Shown here in pieces: positions 9,972-17,815 of a stretch of DNA of 64,000 bases. The DNA is taken from positions 1 through 64,000 of the forward strand of contig NZ_JAANCM010000017.1 in assembly GCF_011603255.1 (NCBI RefSeq). The letters are read 5' to 3'. Made by a program: the position numbers and the translations under genes. The notes beneath the pieces were generated by a model, which was given only the letters and a program-made list of their open reading frames with translations, made no database searches and was not told where the DNA came from. This DNA is from Ferranicluibacter rubi. Its GTDB lineage: Bacteria; Pseudomonadota; Alphaproteobacteria; Rhizobiales; Rhizobiaceae. Position 1 is the stretch's first letter. Each line of letters begins with the position of its first letter.

Positions 9972-10463
9972 ATGTGGTTTCTGATCAAGGCAGCATTCTG
10001 GTTTTCGCTGGTGCTCGTCCTCCTGCCGATCTTCGGCACGGAGGAAGCAGCGCAGCCGCAGGCTGCGGCCGGTGCCAAAATGGATATCGGCCAGACGGTT
10101 TCCGCCGCCAGCGAGGCGATCGGCTATATCAGCGCCATCTGCCTTGAGAAGCCCGACGTCTGCACCAAGGGCGCCGAGACTTTCAATGCGCTCGGCCACC
10201 GCGCCAAGGACGGCGCCCGCATCGCCTATCAGCTGCTCGAAACCCAGTTCGGCGACGAGAAGACTGCCTCGGCAGGCGACACCGTAACACCGGGTGACGC
10301 CGTGACCACGGGTACCGTGCCGGAGCAGGCCCTGCCCCCAGCCGCGCCCTCTGCCGCCGCTGCCGCCGAACCTGCGCTTTCGGAGACCCATGAGGATCTC
10401 GGCTTCACGCGTATCCCGGTGCCGGAAAAGCGCATCCCGCCGAAGCCGCATCGCGCCTCCTGA
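9972..10463 (+). CDS. DUF5330 domain protein
   Basis: 163 residues. The N terminus is a membrane helix (MWFLIKAAFWFSLVLVLLPI), followed by a short domain with a Cys pair (ICLEKPDVC, probable disulfide) and AKDGARIAYQLLETQF, then a Pro/Ala-rich tail. This is the layout of DUF5330, a small family found in Rhizobiales whose role is unknown. It is divergent from the kinase gene and precedes sufE by 95 bases. The Cys pair suggests the domain faces the periplasm. Confidence 0.7.
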   Translation: MWFLIKAAFWFSLVLVLLPIFGTEEAAQPQAAAGAKMDIGQTVSAASEAIGYISAICLEKPDVCTKGAETFNALGHRAKDGARIAYQLLETQFGDEKTASAGDTVTPGDAVTTGTVPEQALPPAAPSAAAAAEPALSETHEDLGFTRIPVPEKRIPPKPHRAS

Positions 10464-10558
10464 CCGGCCCGGCGCTTGCCACCAAAACCCCTGTGAAAGC
10501 CTCGCCCGCCACGCCGATCCACCTTCTCAACGCGGACCCGATCCCTTATAGAGACGGC

Positions 10559-11002
10559 ATGACCGATGCCGCCGCCTTCACCCCGACGCCCCTTTCCGAA
10601 ATCCTCGAGAACTGCGCCTATCTCGACGATTGGCAGGACCGGATGAGCTATGTGATCGAGCTCGGGCGCACCCTGCCGGACCTGCCGGAAGAGAAGCGCA
10701 CGGCTGACAACAAGGTGCAGGGCTGTGCCAGTCAGGTCTGGCTGGTGAGCCACGCCGCAGAGGGCGCTGATCCCGTCCTGACCTTCGAGGGCGAATCCGA
10801 CGCCCATATCGTGCGCGGCCTCGTCGCCATCGTGCTCTCGATTTTTTCGGGCAAAAAAGCCTCCGAGATCGCGGCGACCGATGCGCTGGACCTGTTCGGC
10901 CAGATGGGCCTCATCGAGTTCCTGACGGCCCAGCGCGCCAACGGCCTGCGTTCCATGGTCAAGCGCATCCAAGACCAGGCGGCGGTGCGGCTGAAAGGTT
11001 GA
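10559..11002 (+). CDS. sufE: SufE-family sulfur acceptor
   Basis: 147 residues. SufE takes persulfide sulfur from the cysteine desulfurase SufS and passes it to the SufBCD scaffold for Fe-S cluster assembly in the cytosol. The acceptor cysteine is Cys56 in VQGCASQVW, the family signature, and IELGRTLPDLPEE precedes it as expected. Length matches the family. I chose ATG 10559 over the longer GTG frame because the extra residues have no family similarity. The other suf genes are not in the window, so it stands alone here. Confidence 0.9.
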   Translation: MTDAAAFTPTPLSEILENCAYLDDWQDRMSYVIELGRTLPDLPEEKRTADNKVQGCASQVWLVSHAAEGADPVLTFEGESDAHIVRGLVAIVLSIFSGKKASEIAATDALDLFGQMGLIEFLTAQRANGLRSMVKRIQDQAAVRLKG

Positions 11003-11050
11003 GCTTCTTCGCGTCTGAAGAGATGACCCCACGCCTTCGTCTCGCGACCA

Positions 11051-11968
11051 TCACCCGCCGCGTCCGCGACCCCCATCCACATCCGGGCGATAGCCTTCCG
11101 CGCCCCAGGCATGGGTGCGGCGCGCCGGTGATGCCGGTGGGGGTGGGGCGTAGTGGCGGGCGAGCGCCATGAGGGCGGCGCGGAGCAGGAGTTTTGCCGA
11201 GCGGGCCGGCCATTGGCGTTCCCGCTCCACCGTCTCCAGCCCCTTTTCGAAACCGCAAACGTCGATGGCGACGCCGCAGAGTTCCGGGCCGACCGCTTCC
11301 ATCGCCCGCGCCACGCGGGTTCTGGCCGTCATGGCGCTGTCGGCGATCTCACTGCTGCCGCCGCGGCTTCCCTTCGTGCGCGTTGACAGCCGGGGTTCGT
11401 AGGACATGGTCATGCGCGGCTGCAATTGCGCGCGGGTAAAATCCCGGTGCAGCCGCTGCCCGGCCTCCAGCGCTTCGACCGGCAGAAACGGCTTGCCGGA
11501 TTTCTCCTTCAGCCGGGCGATATGGGCAAGCGGCGATTCCGAGAGATTGACCTGTACCGTCTGCCGGCCGACTGCCGTTTCCACCGTGCTCGGCGCGATG
11601 TGCCGATGCTGGCCCGCGAACGCCGCCTCCGGGTCGGACAGCGCGCGCTTGAGGAAGGGCACGGCCGGCGAAAGCACATGCCAGCGACCGGACGCCTCGG
11701 GCCCGACAGCATCGATCCTGGCGACGAGACCGAGGGAGACGGCCTCGCGCATCGCCGCTGGCGGCAGGGTGCGCTTCGCACCGTCCGCACGCGTGACGAT
11801 CACGTCGGCGCCCTCCTCCGTCACCGTGAAGGTGGCCACGACGGCGGCGTCTTCTGCTATGTCCGGCCGGGCTTCGCCGGATCTCGCCCGCCGGCCGCCC
11901 ACGAGGTGGCGGACCAGCCGGACGAGATCGGCGCGGGCGGCGGCGTCCGGAGGCCTCGTGTCACGCAT
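11051..11968 (-). CDS. DUF6456 domain protein
   Basis: 305 residues. The conserved part lies in the C-terminal two thirds: ESPLAHIARLKEKSGKPFL, AGQRLHRDFTRAQLQPRMT, and VARAMEAVGPELCGVAIDVC, with ARSAKLLLRAALMALARHY near the end. This matches DUF6456, a family found in Rhizobiales next to a DnaA-domain-like gene. The helical C-terminal part resembles DNA-binding domains used by phage or replication factors, but that is only a guess. The start at 11968 lies within the upstream gene (8-base overlap), so the pair is translationally coupled. Confidence 0.75.
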   Translation of the reverse strand: MRDTRPPDAAARADLVRLVRHLVGGRRARSGEARPDIAEDAAVVATFTVTEEGADVIVTRADGAKRTLPPAAMREAVSLGLVARIDAVGPEASGRWHVLSPAVPFLKRALSDPEAAFAGQHRHIAPSTVETAVGRQTVQVNLSESPLAHIARLKEKSGKPFLPVEALEAGQRLHRDFTRAQLQPRMTMSYEPRLSTRTKGSRGGSSEIADSAMTARTRVARAMEAVGPELCGVAIDVCGFEKGLETVERERQWPARSAKLLLRAALMALARHYAPPPPASPARRTHAWGAEGYRPDVDGGRGRGG

Positions 11969-12554
11969 GGGCGGCGTCTCCGGCCGGCGGAAAGACGGCC
12001 GTGATGACGCGCTCGATGGCGGACACGAAGGCGTCGAAATCGGCATCGTCGCGGCGATCCTCCACTACATGGCAGGAATAGCTGACCGTGGAGCGATCCC
12101 GACCGAAGGCGACGCCGATATCGGTCAGCGAGACCTGCAGCACGACATGGCTGACATACATGGCGATCTGGCGGACATGCGTCATCATCCGCCGGCGGTC
12201 GCGCCGCAACTGCTGGCGATCCCCGACCATCATGGTGAGTTCCTCGACCACATCGGCCACCATGCGGCAGCGGGCCTGCGCCAGCGGGTCGGGCGCTGCC
12301 GTATCGGGCAGTTCGGAAACCCGGGATGTCGCGGGAGCGGCGGACGGCGGCCATACGGATTTGCATTCGGGCGCACGGGCAAACTCATGACCGGGCGCAG
12401 CCGTCCCGTAAGACGCGGCCCGGATCAAGAAAGGTCTCGTGACCAATGGAGACGGTGAGACTGCGGGACGGAGATCGTCCGGAAAACGACCAAGGAGGCC
12501 CAATGGGCCCATTGTCGTCAGAGCGCTATCGGCATGTGCAGGAGGCATGGTCAT
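11961..12554 (-). CDS. Free-standing DnaA domain IV-like DNA-binding protein
   Basis: 197 residues. Residues 121-175 match the DnaA C-terminal DNA-binding domain: a helix (VRQIAMYVSHVVLQ), a basic helix-turn-helix loop (SLTDIGVAFGRDRSTV), and the signature-like tail SYSCHVVEDRRDD. The ATPase domains of DnaA are absent; the first 90 residues are Pro/Ala-rich and probably disordered. It could bind DnaA-box-like sequences and act as a transcription factor or a competitor of DnaA. It overlaps the DUF6456 gene by 8 bases. The start has CGGAGATCCGCG upstream. Confidence 0.75.
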   Translation of the reverse strand: MTMPPAHADSALTTMGPLGLLGRFPDDLRPAVSPSPLVTRPFLIRAASYGTAAPGHEFARAPECKSVWPPSAAPATSRVSELPDTAAPDPLAQARCRMVADVVEELTMMVGDRQQLRRDRRRMMTHVRQIAMYVSHVVLQVSLTDIGVAFGRDRSTVSYSCHVVEDRRDDADFDAFVSAIERVITAVFPPAGDAAHA

Positions 12555-12731
12555 CGCGGATCTCCGTTATAGGAATAGTTTCACATAACCTACGCCGAAG
12601 ACGAAACGAGTGCTACAGCCGACTCACAACTTTCTGTTGAATTCTTTCATGTTTCCGATAGCCTTCTGAATCATATAGGCATTTTTTCCTTGATCCAGTT
12701 CCTAACCAGAGGCTTCCGCTCTCCGGACATG

Positions 12732-12764
12732 AAAAAGCCGGACCGGATAAGGATCCGGTCCGGC
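12732..12764 (-). terminator. Intrinsic terminator of mucR/ros
   Basis: On the minus strand a perfect 12-base GC stem (arms 12737-12748 and 12753-12764, four-base loop) is followed by TTTTT. It lies about 50 bases past the mucR/ros stop and fits a strong Rho-independent terminator for that gene. Confidence 0.85.
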
Positions 12765-12812
12765 GCGATGGAAACATCTTGCTTTACAAGGCTGATAAAA
12801 ATCTTGCCGAGC

Positions 12813-13274
12813 TTACTTGGCGGCGCGCTTGCGGCGCTGGCCGAGGCCCATTTCGCGGGCGAGGCGCGAGCGCGCTTCGGCATAGGCCGGGGCGACCATC
12901 GGATAATCTGACGGCAGTTCCCACTTTTCGCGGTAGTCTTCCGGCGACAAAGCGTGGTGCGTCATCAGGTGGCGCTTCAGCGACTTGAAGTTGCCACCGC
13001 ATTCCAGGCAGGTGATCTGGCCGTCCTGAACCGACTTGCGCACGGATACAGCAGGCTTCGGTTTTTCCACGGCAGCGACGACGGGAGCCGGTGCGCCGGT
13101 GTTGTTCAGCGCCGTGTGCACATCGCCGATAAGAGTCGACAACTCCGAGACGGGCACGACATGATTGCTGACATAGGCGGCGACGATTTCTGCGGTCAGT
13201 TCCACGAGCAACTCGTTGCCATGTCCTGCAACACCGAGTCCGGCCGTGCCATGTCCTGCCATCTGTTCACTCAT
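12813..13274 (-). CDS. mucR: Ros/MucR-family zinc-finger regulator
   Basis: 153 residues. The core is a prokaryotic Cys2His2 finger with Cys89, Cys92, His102 and His106 ([19 protein letters not shown]), followed by the family block [21 protein letters not shown] and a basic tail. MucR/Ros proteins bind AT-rich DNA and control exopolysaccharide, motility and virulence genes in rhizobia, and in related genera silence genes in an H-NS-like way. The ATG has AAGGAG seven bases upstream. The gene is monocistronic, with a strong terminator and a 600-base AT-richer upstream region that may hold its autoregulatory sites. Confidence 0.93.
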   Translation of the reverse strand: MSEQMAGHGTAGLGVAGHGNELLVELTAEIVAAYVSNHVVPVSELSTLIGDVHTALNNTGAPAPVVAAVEKPKPAVSVRKSVQDGQITCLECGGNFKSLKRHLMTHHALSPEDYREKWELPSDYPMVAPAYAEARSRLAREMGLGQRRKRAAK

Positions 13275-13875
13275 TTTGTTCTCCTTTCGGGCGATTGTCT
13301 CGTTTTCACCCGCAGATTCGCAGGCTTTTCCATGAAAGCGTCATTTGTCCCATGGAAATGCGATCGATTGCGGTAAAAACCAGCACGATTGCATCACAAT
13401 GGAACGACCGAATTACTTGATGAATGCACTTGCATTGGACGCCGCATATCTTTCCCCTACCCCGAAAAGACAACCGAATTCTGTAGAGATATTTCGGCGA
13501 CGACAACCTGCAGTATTTTCAGTCTCAGACACTTTGCCGTTACTCGAATAACATTCACCCCAAAAATGTCAAACCCGTTTTTCAATAGATGCAAGACTTG
13601 GCGGGTGAAACGACGCGTCCCGGAACAGTTGTCACAAGCAATCCCGATAGAAATGCGCGCGTTCATCTATCGAGACCCCCCTTTCGGGGCAACATCCGTG
13701 CGTGCACCACCGGCGAGGGCTGCGATTCTCTGCAACCTGCGATTCTCACCTCGCTCGCATGCGTTTCCATGAGCAGACATTACTATAAAGCCGCGCAGCA
13801 CGAGGGCTTGCGTTGGCTTTGCTTGCACGCCGCGCGTTCCTATATGAAGCGCAGTCTCAAGATGAGGAGAACGAC
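13275..13875. other. Long AT-richer region between mucR/ros and msrB
   Basis: About 600 bases between divergent genes, clearly poorer in GC than the surroundings, especially 13300-13600. Open frames here lack ribosome sites and sensible composition. Since MucR/Ros proteins autoregulate through AT-rich sites, this is where such sites would be; I cannot mark individual ones. Confidence 0.45.
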
Positions 13876-14313
13876 ATGACCGAACATCGCACGCATGCTG
13901 CCGGAGACGGCGCAAACACCCCTCTGAAGGTCGTGAAGAGCGATGCGGAATGGCGCGAGCAGCTGACGCCGGACCAGTATCGGGTCACCCGCCAGCACGG
14001 TACGGAACGAGCGTTTTCGAGCCCTGATTTCGCGCTTGGCAAAGCCGGCACCTATCGCTGCATCTGCTGCGGCAACGCGCTCTACGACGCCCGGACAAAG
14101 TTCGATTCGGGAACGGGCTGGCCGAGCTTCTTCCAGCCGCTCCAGCCTGAAGCGGTGACGCAGGTCACCGACCGTTCCTACGGCATGACGCGGACGGAAG
14201 TGAAATGCGCCGATTGCGACGCCCATCTGGGCCACGTCTTTCCGGACGGACCGGCCCCGACCGGGCTTCGCTACTGCATGAACGGCGTGGCGCTGAGTTT
14301 CGAGCCGGCTTAG
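13876..14313 (+). CDS. msrB: Peptide-methionine (R)-S-oxide reductase
   Basis: 145 residues. MsrB reduces methionine-R-sulfoxide in proteins with thioredoxin as the usual donor. Two Cys-x2-Cys pairs (CICCG and [12 protein letters not shown]) would hold the structural zinc, and the catalytic Cys lies in [21 protein letters not shown] is the conserved substrate-pocket block. The ATG at 13876 has GAGGAG upstream and was preferred over an in-frame upstream ATG at 13813. No msrA is nearby. The protein has no signal peptide, so it is cytosolic. Confidence 0.93.
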   Translation: MTEHRTHAAGDGANTPLKVVKSDAEWREQLTPDQYRVTRQHGTERAFSSPDFALGKAGTYRCICCGNALYDARTKFDSGTGWPSFFQPLQPEAVTQVTDRSYGMTRTEVKCADCDAHLGHVFPDGPAPTGLRYCMNGVALSFEPA

Positions 14314-14337
14314 GCGACCCGGCCTGAGCGACCCGAT

Positions 14338-14997
14338 TTAAGCGGGGGTGCTGCCGATGACCGAGAACACGGCCGAGAAGTGGACGGCGGCGGCGGTCAC
14401 AACGAAGCCGTGCCAGATGGCGTTTTGAAAGCGCAGCCGTTCCCACACATGGAAGATGACGCCGGCGGAGTAGATGATGCCGCCGGCGAGAATCAGCAGC
14501 ATGGTGGCGCCGTTCAGCGTCGTCAGCAGCGGCCCGACGGCCAGCACGCCGCTCCAGCCCATGGCGAGATAGAGCACGATCGCGAGCTTGTCGTAACGCC
14601 CGGGAAAGACGCATTTCAGCGCGATGCCGAGAGCGGCGATCAGCCAGATGCCGACGAGCATGGCGGCCAGGAACGGATCGTTCCAGCCGCTTTGCAGGAA
14701 GGGTGTATAGGTCGCCGCGATCAGGATGAAGATCGAGGAATGATCGAACCGGCGCAGCAGCCATTTGGTGCGCGACACCGGCCACATATTGTAGACGAAG
14801 GAGATCGACAGCGTGGCGACGAGGCCGGCGCCGTAGATCGCGGCGGCAGCGATCTGCCCCGCGGTGCTGGCCGCACTGGCATGCACCAGCAGGATGGTGA
14901 CGCCAATGAGCGCGAAGGCGAGACCGATGCCATGGACGATGCCGTCCGCGATCATTTCGGTCCGGTCGTAGTTCCACTTGATGCCCTTGATCTCCAC
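14338..14997 (-). CDS. trhA: Haemolysin III/PAQR-family membrane protein
   Basis: 219 residues with seven predicted membrane helices. The family motifs are present: ADGIVHGIG near the N terminus, RRFDHSSIFILIAATYTPF in the middle, and AIWHGFVVTAAAVHF near the end; the His, Asp and Ser residues would form the metal site of the PAQR fold. Despite the old name haemolysin III, members act in membrane lipid homeostasis (TrhA in E. coli). The start at 14997 lacks a strong ribosome site. It converges on msrB with a gap of 24 bases. Confidence 0.85.
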   Translation of the reverse strand: MEIKGIKWNYDRTEMIADGIVHGIGLAFALIGVTILLVHASAASTAGQIAAAAIYGAGLVATLSISFVYNMWPVSRTKWLLRRFDHSSIFILIAATYTPFLQSGWNDPFLAAMLVGIWLIAALGIALKCVFPGRYDKLAIVLYLAMGWSGVLAVGPLLTTLNGATMLLILAGGIIYSAGVIFHVWERLRFQNAIWHGFVVTAAAVHFSAVFSVIGSTPA

Positions 14998-15342
14998 GCG
15001 CGCTTCGTCTCCAGATCCGTTTCAGGTCAGGCTACGCATCCGCCGCCCGTTTGGCGAGCCCCGATGGGCGCGCGTCCGTCACTTTCGGTGACGAATCGAT
15101 CATCGGCGATGATGCAGGCGGGAGGATGACGGAATAGGCCCGGCGGGCGGAAAATTGCTGCGGGTGCGAAAAAATTTTGGCGCAGGCGCGAACACGTTCG
15201 CGCCGGGCCGACGAATTTTCCGTGCAAGCACGAAAAATTCGCGCCGGGATTGTCAACGCATCCGAGACGATCCATCGCCGATCCCGGGGATTTCGCCTCG
15301 CGCCCAAGGGGTGCATAGTCGGCCCTCTTCGGGGACCCTGCC
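14998..15342. other. Intergenic region with two consecutive hairpins
   Basis: 345 bases between divergent genes. A perfect 8-base stem (15185-15192 with 15197-15204) is followed nine bases later by a near-perfect 13-base stem (15213-15225 with 15228-15240, one mismatch). The core GAAAAATT(C/T) and CGCGCCGGG words recur around them. Neither is followed by a T-run. They could be dimeric operator sites or the leader of the downstream gene; no function is established. Confidence 0.4.
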
Positions 15343-15438
15343 ATGGACGATCTGCGCCGACGCCGCCTGCTGCACATGACGGGTATGGCGCTCGTCCTGC
15401 CCGGCATCTTCCCGAACACCCTCGCAGGAGCGACCGAG

Positions 15439-16368
15439 ATGACCCTTTCCGACCTGATGCGCACCCCTTCGCCGGATCATCCGCTCGCCTCCGAACATCC
15501 CACCTCCGAACATCCACTCGCCATGCCGGCCTTTATCGATCACGCGCGGCTGGTGGTGCGCGACCTGCCGCTCGTGTCGTCCTGGTACCAGTCCGTGATG
15601 GGGCTGAGCCTGATGGAGCGGTTGCCAAGCGGCGAGACGCTCGGCGCCGGCGGACGACCGCTGCTGACGCTCACCACCTCTGGCCATGCGACCACGGCGC
15701 CGCGCAACGCGCCGGGCCTGTTCCACACGGCCTTCCTCGTGCCCGACCGGGCAGCGCTTGCCCGCTGGCTGGCCCATGCCGCGGGCCTTCAGGTGCCGCT
15801 GCAGGGCGCATCGGACCATCTGGTCAGCGAGGCGATCTATCTGGCGGACCCCGAGGGCAACGGCATCGAGGTCTATCGCGACCGGCCCCGCGCCAGTTGG
15901 GCAACCCAGCCCGACGGCACGTTGAAGATGGCCACCCTGCCGCTCGATCTCCAGACGCTCTACGACGAGGGCCTTGCGCTTGCCCGGGGACACACCCATT
16001 GGGGCGGCATGGCGGCGGGCACGTCGCTCGGCCATCTCCACCTGCAGGTGTCGGACCTGCCGCAGGCGGACACCTTCTTCCGCGACGTGCTCGGCCTCGA
16101 TCTGATGGGCACCTATCCGGGCGCCAGCTTCTTCTCCACCGGCGGCTACCACCACCACCTCGCCGCCAATATCTGGAACACGCGCAACGCGCCCCGGCGC
16201 GTCGCCGAGATGACCGGGCTCGGCACCTACGCCCTCCGCTTCAACGATACGGCAGCACTTCAGACGGCGCTCGCCGCGCTGGACCGGCTGGAAATCCCCA
16301 CCGCCCGCACCGGCGACACCGTCTCCCTCACCGATCCGTTCGGCATCGGGCTGACGCTGTCGGCCTGA
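15439..16368 (+). CDS. VOC-family (glyoxalase/extradiol dioxygenase-like) protein
   Basis: 309 residues with two VOC modules: about 30-140 (FIDHARLVVRDLPLVSSWYQ to IYLADPEGNGIEVYRD) and about 190-309 (LGHLHLQVSDLPQADTFFRD). This matches the CatE-like catechol 2,3-dioxygenase group that uses a His/His/Glu metal site; candidates are His32, His194 and Glu136. The ATG at 15439 has AGGAG eight bases upstream. The frame is open back to ATG 15343, which would add a stretch resembling a twin-arginine signal (LRRRRLLHMTGMALVLPGI). The substrate is unknown. Confidence 0.75.
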   Translation: MTLSDLMRTPSPDHPLASEHPTSEHPLAMPAFIDHARLVVRDLPLVSSWYQSVMGLSLMERLPSGETLGAGGRPLLTLTTSGHATTAPRNAPGLFHTAFLVPDRAALARWLAHAAGLQVPLQGASDHLVSEAIYLADPEGNGIEVYRDRPRASWATQPDGTLKMATLPLDLQTLYDEGLALARGHTHWGGMAAGTSLGHLHLQVSDLPQADTFFRDVLGLDLMGTYPGASFFSTGGYHHHLAANIWNTRNAPRRVAEMTGLGTYALRFNDTAALQTALAALDRLEIPTARTGDTVSLTDPFGIGLTLSA

Positions 16369-16383
16369 GACGGCCGAGACCCC

Positions 16384-16665
16384 TCAGCCTGGGCGGCGCA
16401 CCACGAGGGATGTGAGCTTCAGCGCGATAGGGCGGACGATCAGCACGCTGACGAAGGCGGCGGGCATGGCAATGAGGTAGGCGGCGGCCACGCGCATCGG
16501 CAGGCCGCTGTCGACGCCGCTGTTCACCGAAACGATGATCCAGCACATCACGAAGGCCATGATGCCGGCCATGAAGAAGGCGAAGACGTAAGGTGTCGCC
16601 GCAGAGGGGAGGCCGGTCTTCGCAGACCGGGCAGCGGGGGATGTGGGGGTTGCGTTCGTGGGCAT
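16384..16665 (-). CDS. DUF2798 membrane protein
   Basis: 93 residues with two hydrophobic helices (about 27-48, YVFAFFMAGIMAFVMCWIIV, and 57-80) separated by the NSGVDSGLPMR loop, then a short basic end. This is the DUF2798 layout; no function is known. It is transcribed divergently from a LysR gene 130 bases away, so it is the most likely target of that regulator. Confidence 0.75.
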   Translation of the reverse strand: MPTNATPTSPAARSAKTGLPSAATPYVFAFFMAGIMAFVMCWIIVSVNSGVDSGLPMRVAAAYLIAMPAAFVSVLIVRPIALKLTSLVVRRPG

Positions 16666-16795
16666 GGTCGCTCCGAAATGTTGAATGTCGATACCCTTGT
16701 CCTAGCCGCAAATGCCGCCTTCGATTAGAGGCTTGCAGGCTCCATCAATCTGAAGCAAAACTTTCGAATGATCGGGATCGGGAGTGCGCGCAGCT

Positions 16796-17713
16796 ATGGA
16801 CAGCCTTCGCGGGATCGAGAGTTTCGTGCGCAGCGTCGAGATGGGCAGCATTGCGGCCGCCGCCCGGCAGCTCGGCATCAGCCCTGCGGCCGCCAGCCAG
16901 AACATCGCCCGGCTGGAGCGCGACCTCGGCGTGCGCCTGATGCAGCGCACGACGCGCCGGCTGGGGCTGACGGATAGCGGGCAGGTCTATTTCGAGCGCG
17001 TCCGCCATGTCGTCCACGCGCTGGAGGCAGCGGCCACCGCCGTTTCCGCGCTCAACGACGCGCCACGGGGAAGGCTCACCGTTTCCGCCTCGGTCGCGTT
17101 CGGCCGCCATGTCATCGCGCCGCTCATTCCGGGCTTCGCCAGCCTCTACCCGCAGCTTTCCGTCGAGCTCGTCGTCACCGACAGGGCCGTCGACCATATC
17201 GCCGAGGGCATCGACATCAGCGTGCGGTTCGCCGAGCAGCTGGAGCCCTCGCTGATCGCCCGCCGGCTCGTCACCGTGCCGATGATGATCTGCGCCTCGC
17301 CCGATTATCTCGCCCGCCGCGGCCATCCCAAGACGCCGGAAGATCTCGTGCATCATGATTGCCTGCTCTACCGGCTGGCGACGCATGGCCGCCTGTTCCG
17401 CTGGACCTTCCTCAAGGACGGCACATTGTACGAGCCCGATATCAAGCCGAAGATCATCAGCAACGATATCGATACCCTGACCTCCATGGTCCTCGCCGGT
17501 GCCGGCATCGCCCGGCTCGGCGCGTTCATCGCCGACGAGTTGATCGCGAGGGGTTCGATCGTACCTCTGTTCAGCGACACGGTCGGCGGCAGCGACACAA
17601 TCGCGGCGCATACGCCCTTCACCTTCTACGCCTGCACGCTCGACCGCCACAGCGCCACGCCGAAGATCCGCGCCTTCATCGATTACGCGGTCGCGGCCTT
17701 ATCCTCGCGCTGA
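16796..17713 (+). CDS. LysR-family transcriptional regulator
   Basis: 305 residues. Residues 1-60 are the winged helix-turn-helix (SLRGIESFVRSVEMGSIAAAARQLGISPAAASQNIARLE), followed by the linker helix and a periplasmic-binding-type effector domain (about 90-300). The start at 16796 matches the MDSLRG family beginning. The effector is unknown. Its divergent neighbour is the small DUF2798 membrane protein, a likely target by the usual LysR arrangement. The subgroup resembles regulators with the LTVSASVAFGRHVIAPLIP block. Confidence 0.88.
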   Translation: MDSLRGIESFVRSVEMGSIAAAARQLGISPAAASQNIARLERDLGVRLMQRTTRRLGLTDSGQVYFERVRHVVHALEAAATAVSALNDAPRGRLTVSASVAFGRHVIAPLIPGFASLYPQLSVELVVTDRAVDHIAEGIDISVRFAEQLEPSLIARRLVTVPMMICASPDYLARRGHPKTPEDLVHHDCLLYRLATHGRLFRWTFLKDGTLYEPDIKPKIISNDIDTLTSMVLAGAGIARLGAFIADELIARGSIVPLFSDTVGGSDTIAAHTPFTFYACTLDRHSATPKIRAFIDYAVAALSSR

Positions 17714-17815
17714 GGCCACGCGCTTTGCCGCTTGAATGCGCCGGCTGCGGCATCTATGTGCTCGATATCCCAGAGCATCGTCCTGCGGCTATAACGAAGA
17801 GATGGAGCGTTCCCG

